A stretch of DNA of 64,000 nucleotides. Source: Corynebacterium qintianiae (lineage in GTDB: Bacteria > Actinomycetota > Actinomycetes > Mycobacteriales > Mycobacteriaceae). Within the stretch, counting starts at the first letter, position 1, and each line of letters opens with the position of its first letter. A program made the translations under genes and the position numbers. Below are positions 8,030 to 16,935 of this stretch, one piece after another. Location of the stretch: contig NZ_CP064955.1 of assembly GCF_011038645.2 (NCBI RefSeq), positions 186,001 through 250,000 of the forward strand, given 5' to 3'. The notes under the pieces were generated by a model, which saw only the letters and a program-made list of their open reading frames with translations, had not been told where the DNA came from and did no database searches.

Positions 8030-9633
8030 GTGGCCAAATCTTTAAGAGCTTTGTCAGCTCTAATTTTCGCTCTTGCGCTGGGTGGGGCCTTTCCCCTCCC
8101 TGCATCCGCCGCTCCTCTCACCCCAGCAGAGGTACTCTCGAGTGCTAATACGGATGAAAGTGATCAAAACGATCAGGGTTCACCGGAGAGCGAAGACCTC
8201 AACCCGTCCGAACCAGGGTTTGACGACAATACTGTCAGCAACCATGACGGCTCTAATTGGGAACCCACTGCCGACCCTAAGGCCCAGATAACACCCGGCG
8301 AAATGCGCTCTGATACGGAAACGATCCCGGGTGGATTCACTAAGGAGCAGGCCGACCAAGCGGAACTGCAAGAAGCCCAAGAACAGTCCCGCCAAAAGGG
8401 GAAGGCGTTTTCTCTCGCTGTAGCAGATACCTGCCGCACCTATTGGCCGAGCCCCTACAAAGTATGTGGGGCGATTCGAGAAAAATATGACTCACTAGGT
8501 GGACCTAGGAGCTTTCTCACCTGGCCTAAATCAAATGAGCTCGGCGTCCCGGACGGTGTGGGGCGTCGCAATGAATTTGTCAATGGCTTCATCTATTGGC
8601 ACCCGAATACGGGTGCGCACAGTGTGACCACGCATTTCTCGTTCGCCTGGGCACGTACTGGCTGGGAGCAAGGGCCTCTAGGCTACCCCACCACTGACGA
8701 GTTTGGATTGTCAGACGGCATCGGACGCAAACAATCTTTCGAACACGGTCACATCTTCGGATCACTTGCTGGGCTGGGCACCATCCACGGGGCAATCTAT
8801 GAAAAGTGGCGTCAAGCCGGCGAGGAAAAGGACCACTCGGGTACCCAATTGGCGACGAAAATCCCACCCGCGACGGCATCGGGCGATTCAACGGATTCAC
8901 CGGGGGAACGATGTACTGGCACCCCCAGCACGGCGCTCATGAAGTAGCGGGAGACATCCTCTTCCAGTGGGGCTACTCCGACTTCGAACACGGTTTTTGG
9001 GGATACCCCACCGGAGACCCCGTCAAACAGGAAGATGGCTGGTACAAGCAATCATTCGCCAACGGCCCCCTGTATGGACTGGTCGCACACGGACTCGCCG
9101 ACTTGTTCGACCCGAACGGTGGGAACGGCCTAGATATTGGCGTTCTCGATAACAACCCAACTCCCTTAAATCGTGTGGGCGCCGCATCTGGCGAAGAGCT
9201 CGAAGGAAATGAATACACCAATAAGATCCTCTTTAAGACAAAGGACGCGTGCGGTACAACACGAATTCTCCGCAGAGGATATTGGGACGGGAGCAGTGGA
9301 TATGGCTGGGACAAGTTATTCCACAAGCACAATGTCCGCAGCATGTACTCGCTGAAATACTACATTGAGCACTCGTGCCCTGATAGACAGGAAGGTGATC
9401 GGCCCATTTTTGAGGAAAACGTTTATCGCATGCACTGCGAGAATGGAGTCGACTGTGAACCCACAGGAGAGTGGTTCCGCGCCAGGTTAGTGTATAGCAC
9501 CCTCAGGGTTAAGGACTCAGAGCATCCGTTAGGGGTCCTCACCTTCTTCCCCATTAACGGTGAGGGAAAACCTGCGGTAGACGGAGGGAGAGCGCCAGAT
9601 TGGTTCAGCAATGAGTTGCCCTTACTTCTTTAG
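8030..9633 (+). pseudogene. secreted LGFP-repeat protein with C-terminal toxin-like domain, interrupted by 1-nt frameshift near 8830
   Basis: GTG start with GGAAGGG 6 nt upstream, then a Sec signal peptide ending ASAA, an acidic linker, CRTYWPSPYKVCGAI, and LGFP repeats (GxLGYP, DGIGR, GFIYWHP). The reading frame changes inside a repeat: EKWRQAGEE continues as KGPLGYPIGDE only if one G is added in GAAAAGGACC (about 8827-8832). After four repeats comes an unrelated ~170-residue tail (about 9080-9633) with at least four Cys and the string WDGSSGYGWDKLFHKHN. LGFP repeats are known to bind the mycolated cell wall of corynebacteria. A wall-anchored delivery region plus a unique tail plus a following small gene fits a polymorphic toxin. 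Whether the frameshift is real or a sequencing error cannot be told here. Confidence 0.8.
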
Positions 9634-9648
9634 ACGAAAAGGATTCGA

Positions 9649-10047
9649 ATGCGCTTCAGTTTGGAACGGTTCCTGGAATCAATGCAGGAGAAAATGAAAA
9701 CGTTCCCCGACGAATACGCGGGATATTTCGTTCAACCTGTCGCAGCGTGGATCAGCGACGATTATGTACGAGTTGTTTTTGAATCACAGCGCTCTGACGA
9801 GAGGCGACTCTGGGGGTTTAAATCCGACCGCAGAATCCACTCTTCTTCCCAGAGAAACCTTACGGAAGATGAAGTTGCGGACTGGATATATTTCGCTCAC
9901 ATAGCGGGTGATTATCCTGCGCTCTTCAATAAGTCCGATGGTGCACACATCGATTGGCGAAATACCCTCGGAGAAGGGGAGCCCAAGACCCTGGCCGAAG
10001 TGGCAGAAATCCCCGGATCAGTTCAAATTCCTTGGAAGCAGACATGA
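9649..10047 (+). CDS. small soluble protein, candidate immunity protein for the LGFP toxin-like gene
   Basis: 132 codons; ATG with AAAAGGA 5 nt upstream, 15 bp after the preceding stop. No signal peptide or membrane helix. Contains EYAGYFVQPVAAWI, FESQRSDERRLWGF and DWIYFAHIAGDYP; no family recognised. Position directly behind a secreted repeat protein with a unique C-terminal domain is the reason for proposing immunity. GC content is lower than in the housekeeping genes, in keeping with acquired DNA. Confidence 0.55.
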   Translation: MRFSLERFLESMQEKMKTFPDEYAGYFVQPVAAWISDDYVRVVFESQRSDERRLWGFKSDRRIHSSSQRNLTEDEVADWIYFAHIAGDYPALFNKSDGAHIDWRNTLGEGEPKTLAEVAEIPGSVQIPWKQT

Positions 10048-10093
10048 GGTAAGCATCTGCCCCCGCGCGGCGTCAAGGCTGCCCCCCTAACAG

Positions 10094-10723
10094 CTACGGG
10101 CCTGTTTCAGAAAGATACTTGTACAAGGTGGTCCGCCCGATCCCGAGCCGGCGGGCCACCTCAGCCTTGGGCACACCATCAGCCACCCACCCCCGGGCCT
10201 GGGCAACCTGCGCGTCGGTGAGGACCTTCGCCCGGCCCTTGTAGACCCCACGCGCCTTCGCACGGGCAATCCCCTCGGCCTGGCGCTCCTTAATGATGGA
10301 GCGCTCAAACTCGGCGACACTACCCATAAGACCCAGCATGAGTTTGGCGATTGGGTCAGCCTTCGCCGAATACGTCTGCCCCTCGCGCAGAAACTTCACC
10401 GAGACCCCGCGACCCACAAGGTCCTCGACAATCGTGTGCAGGTCCACCAGTGAACGCGCGAGGCGATCCATGCTCGTGACAATGAGCTGATCGCCTTTCC
10501 GCAGATACCGCAGCACCTCCTCCAGCTGGGGGCGGTGCCGCGTCGAGCCGCTGACCTTCTCCTTATATATCTGCGACGCCCCCGCCGCACGGAGTCGGTC
10601 GAGTTGGCGATCCAGGTTCTGCTCCAGGGAACTCACCCGGGCGTAACCGACTTTCTGCCCCACAACAACGTCCTGATGTTCGTCTAGCTCTAGAGGCAGT
10701 GACGGTTCTGTTCCGTTAGGCAT
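10094..10723 (-). CDS. serine recombinase (resolvase/invertase family), intact copy
   Basis: 209 codons. The catalytic domain begins GYARVSS (nucleophile about Ser31) after a ~25-residue leader, followed by TSMDRLARSL, the E-helix GSVAEFERSIIKERQAEGI and a C-terminal HTH EVARRLGIGRTTLYKY. Length and order are those of Tn3-type resolvases and related invertases. The N-terminal leader means a start further downstream is possible. The gene converges on the candidate immunity gene at 9649, just as the disrupted copy at 4442 converges on the other immunity genes. No transposase partner of Tn3 type is present in the window, so it is an orphan or a relic of a larger element. Confidence 0.88.
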   Translation of the reverse strand: MPNGTEPSLPLELDEHQDVVVGQKVGYARVSSLEQNLDRQLDRLRAAGASQIYKEKVSGSTRHRPQLEEVLRYLRKGDQLIVTSMDRLARSLVDLHTIVEDLVGRGVSVKFLREGQTYSAKADPIAKLMLGLMGSVAEFERSIIKERQAEGIARAKARGVYKGRAKVLTDAQVAQARGWVADGVPKAEVARRLGIGRTTLYKYLSETGP

Positions 10724-10849
10724 AATCTAACCCTACCGAACAGGGAGAAGTTGTAATTCAAAATCGTTCACTTAGGGTGTACTCTCGTCGAAAGCGATGC
10801 ACTCTCGGGCTACCGTGGTTCCGCAAACCTTACGTGGCCCTAGCTGAAA

Positions 10850-11326
10850 TCAGTCATCTTTCGACTCCTTGAATTCGACGAACTGGTAGATCCCACGGGC
10901 GACGCCGTCGAGCCCGTAGAAGATCTCGTCTCGGAACTGGGCGTCGGATAGTTCCAGCGCATTAAGAATGCGGTATTCGCAATGCAGCACGACACGGAAG
11001 GTGCCCTCGAAGGGGTGCTCCGTCATAAAGGCGACGGGTCCGTTTCCGCCGCTGTTATACACACTTACCCAGTCGGACGTAAAGGCGTGGGCGGTCGCGT
11101 ACTCGTCGCCTTGCCCGGCCAAGAAGAACGTGCCAAACGCCAGGTGGTTCGGAGTCTGGGCCACCACAATCTGCAATCCCTTGTAGTCGACGAGATGGTC
11201 CCCAGTAGTGAGCGCATTGACTCTGAGGCCGCCGTCAATGCATACCTGGAGAGCTCGCTCAACCGTCACCGGGCCGACAATAGGCTCCGACGGCTGCTGC
11301 TCGCGCTTGCGTCCGAAGATCCCCAT
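10850..11326 (-). CDS. YbjN-like domain protein
   Basis: 158 codons, starting MGIFGRKREQQPSEP, 2 bp after the stop of the upstream gene in the pair, so probably cotranscribed with it. The middle (residues about 20-140) has the alternating strand pattern and EYRILNALELSDAQFRDEIFYGLDGVARGIYQF ending seen in YbjN/type III-secretion-chaperone-like actinobacterial proteins. No catalytic motif. Function in the family is unknown. Confidence 0.6.
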   Translation of the reverse strand: MGIFGRKREQQPSEPIVGPVTVERALQVCIDGGLRVNALTTGDHLVDYKGLQIVVAQTPNHLAFGTFFLAGQGDEYATAHAFTSDWVSVYNSGGNGPVAFMTEHPFEGTFRVVLHCEYRILNALELSDAQFRDEIFYGLDGVARGIYQFVEFKESKDD

Positions 11327-11328
11327 GG

Positions 11329-11748
11329 CTAAACCTGCGCGCTCTGTGCGGCTCCGCGCTGTTCTATCTGATCAAGGACCATAAAAGCGGTCTGTAGGTA
11401 AGCGTCCAGCATCATGCACAGCTGGTTTTCGCTCAACCCGTGGGCCGCGAAGAAATGCTCATGAACGTCGATCGTTGGCGCTCCCTCCACCAGAACCGGG
11501 GAGACTTTCCCCGTGGGGATCCCTTGGTTGAGCGTGTTGACCAGTTCGAGGACTTCGGCTTGGGAGGAGGGAGCGACCGCCTCGTTCCAAATCGTGTGGG
11601 CGGTAAGGAAATTCTCATCTAGGTAGAACTGGGCGACCGCGTTGGGAAAGCGTGCTCCCAGCACCCCGTCCTCGTCGGGGCCTGCTGTAACGCCGAGGTT
11701 GCTCAGCGCCTTTATCAGGAGTTCTCGCGACAGTGGTGGGAATTCCAT
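11329..11748 (-). CDS. YbjN-like domain protein
   Basis: 139 codons from the ATG at 11748, chosen because AAGGA lies 5 nt upstream; an ATG 16 codons earlier has no such site. Contains FYLDENFLTAHTIWNE, VLELVNTLNQGIPTGKVSPVLVEGAPTIDVHEHFFAAHGLS, the pattern of YbjN domains that occur as adjacent pairs in corynebacteria. First gene of a two-gene unit with 10850-11326. Cytoplasmic; function unknown. Confidence 0.65.
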   Translation of the reverse strand: MEFPPLSRELLIKALSNLGVTAGPDEDGVLGARFPNAVAQFYLDENFLTAHTIWNEAVAPSSQAEVLELVNTLNQGIPTGKVSPVLVEGAPTIDVHEHFFAAHGLSENQLCMMLDAYLQTAFMVLDQIEQRGAAQSAQV

Positions 11749-11814
11749 CTTCGTCCTTAACGCGTAGTGCCGGTCGCCCGCCGTCGTGCGCAGCATACGT
11801 GGTTAGGGAGGCCC

Positions 11815-12807
<993 letters not shown>

Positions 12808-12815
12808 TCAAAACC

Positions 12816-14012
12816 CTACCGACGTAGACCTATTGCATGCACCGCGGCTCCGGCAAGTGGGCCTGCGTACAGGGCCGCGCACACCGAGGTGACCACCCCG
12901 TAGGGCAGGGCGAAAAGCAGCGCGAACGCGACGACGGTCGCGACCACCCATCCGGCCACGTACACGCCGTGGCGCTCGGTGGAGAGCACGGCCACGCCGG
13001 TGATCATCAGCGCGCCCATGAACGCCGAGGCGAAGGTGAGCGCGCCCAGGGTAAACCCCGGGACGAAAAATTCCGGCTCGAAGGCGAAACGAAGCATCAC
13101 CGGCCCGAGCAACCAGGCGGCGGTGAAGCCAACAGCACCCAAGCCCAGCACGGCGCCGATCGGGGCGACAAGGGCGGTGTGGATTCGCTCGCGCTGCTCC
13201 ACGAACCGCACCACCAGCGCCGACTGGAAGCGCTGCAGCGGCACGAGCACGGGGGCGCGGGTGAGCAGCACCGCGTTGATGATCGCGGCGACTGCCGTGC
13301 CCCCGCCGAAGGGGAAGGCGGCATTGACGGCGACGGGGAAGCCGGTGATCAGCGCCGCGGACGCCCCCGAGGCGACCATCGCGGAGGACACCCGGCGAGA
13401 AAACGCCGCGCGATCCACGTCCAGGGCCACGCGGATATTGTCCCTGGCAGCGCGTGAGCCACCAAGAATTACCAACCAGCTCGCTGCGCCGATTACCGTG
13501 ATGATCGCGAACAACCACAGTGACCACCCCATCGCCCACGCAACGACGGCGAGGACGAGGCGCACGCCGGAGTCGAGCGCGACCATCGCGGCGTACTGGT
13601 TCCACAGCCCAGCCCCACTCAAGATCCCGGATAGCGCCGCCTGGAACACGTAGCTGACCAGTCCAAAGGCAATCAACGCGGTGGCGGGGGCGGGTGCCAC
13701 GGGAACGACCTGGTGCATGAACAGCACGCCGCCGACGGCCGTCGCAACGGCGATCAGCGCGGCAACCAGCGCCCCGACCCGCCACGGGTTAGCGGAACCG
13801 CGCGCACCCGATTCCCGGGCGCCGGCGACGGCGCGGGTGGTCTCGTGCGTCAGGCCGTCGATAAGCCCGGTGGAGGCGAAAAACAGAGACCAGTAGGCGG
13901 CGAAGTAGCGGTAATCCGTCTCTGCGTTGAGCACGCGCTGGGCCACCCACAGCACGGCGAAGCCGCTGATAGCGGCGAACAGGGTGGCAAGCGAGAGGCT
14001 TCTCACGGGCAC
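12816..14012 (-). CDS. polytopic membrane protein, Wzx/polysaccharide-flippase-like
   Basis: 398 codons with about 10-12 hydrophobic helices (for example ALVAALIAVATAVGGVLF and LVLAVVAWAMG). The pattern of paired helices with short loops and the absence of enzyme motifs resembles the MOP-type polysaccharide exporters of actinobacteria. The start overlaps the end of the M1 peptidase gene by 10 bp, and rmlB follows at 11 bp, so it is in an envelope-related transcription unit. Substrate unknown. Confidence 0.65.
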   Translation of the reverse strand: MPVRSLSLATLFAAISGFAVLWVAQRVLNAETDYRYFAAYWSLFFASTGLIDGLTHETTRAVAGARESGARGSANPWRVGALVAALIAVATAVGGVLFMHQVVPVAPAPATALIAFGLVSYVFQAALSGILSGAGLWNQYAAMVALDSGVRLVLAVVAWAMGWSLWLFAIITVIGAASWLVILGGSRAARDNIRVALDVDRAAFSRRVSSAMVASGASAALITGFPVAVNAAFPFGGGTAVAAIINAVLLTRAPVLVPLQRFQSALVVRFVEQRERIHTALVAPIGAVLGLGAVGFTAAWLLGPVMLRFAFEPEFFVPGFTLGALTFASAFMGALMITGVAVLSTERHGVYVAGWVVATVVAFALLFALPYGVVTSVCAALYAGPLAGAAVHAIGLRR

Positions 14013-15265
14013 TCCGGCAGCTCTGCGTGGTTGATCCAGGCATCGAACGCGCCGTCGACGTCCGCGCCGGGCGCGTGGGCCTTGAGCGCGTTCGCGAGGT
14101 CGAAGGGCTCGACAATGCCGTGGGCGTTGCGCGCCACGTACTCGCGCACCGCGGCGAAGAAGGCGGCGTCGCCGACGAGGCGTCGTAAAGCGTGCAGCGT
14201 GATCGCGCCGCGCTTGTACACGCGGTCGTCGAACATGTCTCGCGGGCCAGGGTCAGCCAGTGTGAAACTCTGCGGGGTGAGCCTGCGGTAGTACCCGCGG
14301 ACCGTGTGGTCGATCGGTGTGCCCTGGTGGTCCGCCCACAACCACTCGCTGTAGCAGGCGAAGCCTTCGTTGAGCCAGATGTCGCTCCACTGCGCGACAC
14401 CGAGGGAGTTGCCGAACCACTGGTGAGCGAGCTCGTGGGCGATGAGGCGCTCCTCGCCCCGCAGGTGGTTGAGGCCAAAGATCGACATCCCTTGCGCCTC
14501 GAGCGGGATCTCGAGCGCGTCCTCGGTGATCACGACCTCGTAGCGTTCGAAGGGGTAGGGCCCGAATGTGTCCTCGAAGAAGTCCAGCATGGCCTGCTGC
14601 TTGTCAAAGTCGCCCGGCTGCGCGCTGTACGGCAGCCACGCGCTGGTGTTGCGGCCCAGCTCCAGGTGCGCGTACTTGCCCACCTGGGCGGTGGCGAGAT
14701 ACGTCGCCATCGGCTTGGCCGTCGGGTTGGTCACCACCGTGTAGTCGCGGTCCGCGCGGATGTTGAACGTGTAGGTCGCCTTCTCGTCCGGCGTGTCGTC
14801 GCAGGGGAACCAGGTCGGGGCACCGTTCGGCTGGCTGGCCACGAGCGCGCCGTCGGTAAGCTCCTCCCAGCCCAGCAACCCCCACGTCGTGCGGCGCGGG
14901 CGCGGGTTGCCGCCGTAGCTGATAATCAGCTCGAACTCGTCATCTACCGCGACAGGCTCCGCGAACGTGATACGCAGCTTGCCCTGGGACTGCTTGAAGC
15001 GGCGCACGCGAATGTCGCTTCCCGTGCGGCTGCGGGCGGTGACGCGGCGCGCGACCATCGACGGCTGCAGGTCGAGTGTCATGTGGTCGAGATCGCGCCA
15101 ATTGGTCAACGTCAGCGTGGCCGTGCCCTCCAGACGGTTCGGGCCGACCTTGTAATCCAGATTGAGATCGTAATGGCGCACGTGGAACCCGAGGTTGAAT
15201 TCCACGCCCGTGTAGGCGTCGAAGGTGCCGGGAACGGGGGTGGAGCGCAGCCTGTGGTTCTTCAT
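14003..15265 (-). CDS. M1-family metallo-aminopeptidase, short form
   Basis: 420 codons from the ATG at 15265; a longer start at 15301 is open but adds a Pro/Arg-rich tip not expected in the family. HELAHQWFGN at 277-286 with Glu300 in NEGFA gives the HExxH-18-E zinc site, and SQPNGAPTWFPCDD with AQGMSIFG corresponds to the substrate-binding GAMEN-type region. No signal peptide, so cytoplasmic. It lacks the C-terminal helical domain of PepN (about 850 aa), as in other short actinobacterial M1 enzymes. Removes N-terminal amino acids from peptides. A TACACT hexamer lies 9 bp before the ATG, suggesting a leaderless transcript. Confidence 0.88.
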   Translation of the reverse strand: MKNHRLRSTPVPGTFDAYTGVEFNLGFHVRHYDLNLDYKVGPNRLEGTATLTLTNWRDLDHMTLDLQPSMVARRVTARSRTGSDIRVRRFKQSQGKLRITFAEPVAVDDEFELIISYGGNPRPRRTTWGLLGWEELTDGALVASQPNGAPTWFPCDDTPDEKATYTFNIRADRDYTVVTNPTAKPMATYLATAQVGKYAHLELGRNTSAWLPYSAQPGDFDKQQAMLDFFEDTFGPYPFERYEVVITEDALEIPLEAQGMSIFGLNHLRGEERLIAHELAHQWFGNSLGVAQWSDIWLNEGFACYSEWLWADHQGTPIDHTVRGYYRRLTPQSFTLADPGPRDMFDDRVYKRGAITLHALRRLVGDAAFFAAVREYVARNAHGIVEPFDLANALKAHAPGADVDGAFDAWINHAELPECP

Positions 15266-15364
15266 CGTCGGGTAAGTGTACCCCCGGTGCCGCGGGAACA
15301 AGTGCGCCCCACCCTCGCCGAGGACGGCTGGGCGGGGCGCACGGTAGTCGCACGTGGGCGAAAG

Positions 15365-16516
15365 TTACATACCGAAAGCCGGGGCGATGGTGGAGAACCA
15401 GGACTTCTCGATGTCGTCGCGCCAGTACGGCCAGGAGTGGGTGCCGGCGTTGCGGAACTCGTAGGTGGCCGGGATGTCGTCGTGCTCGAGCTTGGCGCGC
15501 AGGTCGTGGGAGCACTTGTTGATGGCGGCCTCGATCACGCCGCCCTCGACCTGGAGCTGGGCCGCGCCGACGCTCGCGACAACTTCAGGAGCGCCCTGCC
15601 CGACCAGGTAACCCACCTGGTCGGGGCGGCCGGCGAGACCGGTAGCCGTGGAGATGTAGAGCGCAGTGCCGCGCAGCTTGTCAGCGTTGAGAAGCGCATC
15701 GTTCCAGCGGTTGTAATCGCCGCCCATCGGGCCCCACATCTGCTCCGGGGTCACCGTCTTGAAGTCGGCGGTGCCGGACGCGCGGTTGACTGTCAGGCGC
15801 GCGAAGTTGTACCCGTGCCAAGACGAGGTCGCGGCGCAGCCGGAGAAAGAAGCGGCGGCGTCGTAGAAACCGGGGTTGTGAGTCGGCAGAACCAGAGAGG
15901 AGGTGCCGGACATGGAGAAGCCGACGATGGCGCGGCGGTTGTCGGCGCCGAGCGTTTTCTCGATCGGGCCGGGGAGCTCCTTGGTCAGGAACGTCTCCCA
16001 CTTCTGGGGGCCGTTGATGTAGGGCGACTTGACGTTCTCGTCGACCCAGTCGGTGTAGTAGGTGAACGCGCCCGCCTGCGGGATGACGACGTTGACGCCC
16101 TTGCCCTTGTAGAAGTCGCGGGTGGTGTACATCTTCAGCCAGTCGGAATCCTGCTCCGCTCCGCCTGCGCCGTTAAGCAGGTAGATGGTCGGGGCGTTCG
16201 CTACCCGCTCACCGGCGGGGTTGGTTGCCGGGATAACGGCGACAGGGATGTCCTTGTCCATCGACGGCGAGTACACCTTGTAGGAGAGGACGTTCTCGTG
16301 GTCGACCTGCTTCGTCCACGACTGGGGTTTCCCGCCGGAAACAGTCAGCGGCGGGTTTGTCCGGGCGTCCCACGCCTTGACTTCGCCAACCGGAGTGGAA
16401 CCTGCGACCTGGGAGGCCGTCACGGTCGCTGCGTCAGCGGAAGGGGCGATCGGCGCTGCGCCGAGGGCGATCGTCAGCGCCGCGGTGGCGGCGAGCACGG
16501 AGCGCTTGAGGTTCAT
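15365..16516 (-). CDS. secreted corynomycolyltransferase (antigen 85 / Cmt family)
   Basis: 383 codons with a Sec signal peptide ending SADAA. Alpha/beta-hydrolase esterase fold: [11 protein letters not shown] precedes the oxyanion region, catalytic Ser about 201 in GFSMSG, and the C-terminal His in NAGTHSWPYWRDD. This is the fold of enzymes that move mycolic acids from trehalose monomycolate to trehalose, arabinogalactan or, for MytC, to small outer-membrane proteins. It is divergent from a 36-codon gene at 16758 and close to a second paralogue at 16936. Which acceptor it uses cannot be read from sequence. Confidence 0.93.
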   Translation of the reverse strand: MNLKRSVLAATAALTIALGAAPIAPSADAATVTASQVAGSTPVGEVKAWDARTNPPLTVSGGKPQSWTKQVDHENVLSYKVYSPSMDKDIPVAVIPATNPAGERVANAPTIYLLNGAGGAEQDSDWLKMYTTRDFYKGKGVNVVIPQAGAFTYYTDWVDENVKSPYINGPQKWETFLTKELPGPIEKTLGADNRRAIVGFSMSGTSSLVLPTHNPGFYDAAASFSGCAATSSWHGYNFARLTVNRASGTADFKTVTPEQMWGPMGGDYNRWNDALLNADKLRGTALYISTATGLAGRPDQVGYLVGQGAPEVVASVGAAQLQVEGGVIEAAINKCSHDLRAKLEHDDIPATYEFRNAGTHSWPYWRDDIEKSWFSTIAPAFGM

Positions 16517-16757
16517 GTGGATCCTTACTTAGTGGAGCGTGGGAGTAGTACGTGGGTACATAAGAGGTATCGCTGATAACTTAGCCCACGTTTCACCCAA
16601 ATTCGAGTGCACGTTGCACAAAGTTGGGGCACAAGCGACAATTATTTATTGCAGTGGCCCCTGTTTCGGGGCCCCGCGTGTAACAATGACAGCGAACTAC
16701 GCGACTTTTTGAAGTAACTTCTCCAGCTTTCCACCCCGTCAAGAAAAGGAACCGCTC
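16517..16757. promoter_or_regulatory. divergent promoter region between mycolyltransferase and the 36-codon gene
   Basis: 241 bp between divergent starts. It contains a perfect 6-bp inverted repeat GGCCCC / GGGGCC around 16653-16670, then GTGTAACAATG (16678-16688) as a possible -10 for the small gene, and AAGGA 8 nt before its ATG. No further ORF is supported. Confidence 0.4.
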
Positions 16758-16868
16758 ATGAACCCCATCGAACAAATCCAGCTGCAGATCAACGAGGTCC
16801 TCGGCCAGCTGATCCACTTCGGATCGTCCGCGTCCTCGAACATTTCGTTGAGCCTGGGCCTCTTCTAG
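16758..16868 (+). CDS. 36-aa small protein, candidate mycolate-outer-membrane (PorA/PorH/ProtX-like) peptide
   Basis: ATG with AAGGA 7 nt upstream and a strong hairpin terminator 20 bp after the stop, so it is laid out as a complete gene. The product begins MNPIEQIQLQINEVLGQLIHF, a predicted amphipathic helix, then a Ser-rich segment (SSASSNIS) and LSLGLF. It has no signal peptide. Corynebacterial porins PorA and PorH and relatives are likewise tiny, helical, lack signal peptides and are O-mycoloylated on serine. The gene lies between two mycolyltransferase genes. Porin or mycoloylated-peptide function is an inference from size, helix, serine cluster and neighbours. Confidence 0.6.
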   Translation: MNPIEQIQLQINEVLGQLIHFGSSASSNISLSLGLF

Positions 16869-16887
16869 GCTAGCCAGGGACAACAAA

Positions 16888-16915
16888 CCCCGGCACCTGC
16901 AGGAGGTGGCCGGGG
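16888..16915. terminator. hairpin terminator between 36-codon gene and second mycolyltransferase
   Basis: CCCCGGCACCT / AGGTG-G-CCGGGG, an 11-bp stem with one bulged G and loop GCAGG. It lies between convergent genes and could serve both; no long T run. Confidence 0.6.
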
Positions 16916-16935
16916 GATTGGTGGTTATGGGGCCG

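Noticed and set aside
8820..8840. Programmed ribosomal frameshift in the LGFP gene
   Set aside because: No slippery heptamer with a downstream structure was seen, and the change needed (one inserted base) fits a deletion or read error better.
14192..16576. 794-codon plus-strand open frame
   Set aside because: Antisense to the M1 aminopeptidase and mycolyltransferase genes, both well supported by motifs; a result of GC-rich codon bias.
16613..16629. GTTGCACAAAGTTGGGG, similar to the IS6-type inverted repeat at 7042
   Set aside because: It has a 2-base insertion relative to the real end, no partner repeat and no transposase nearby; most likely chance.
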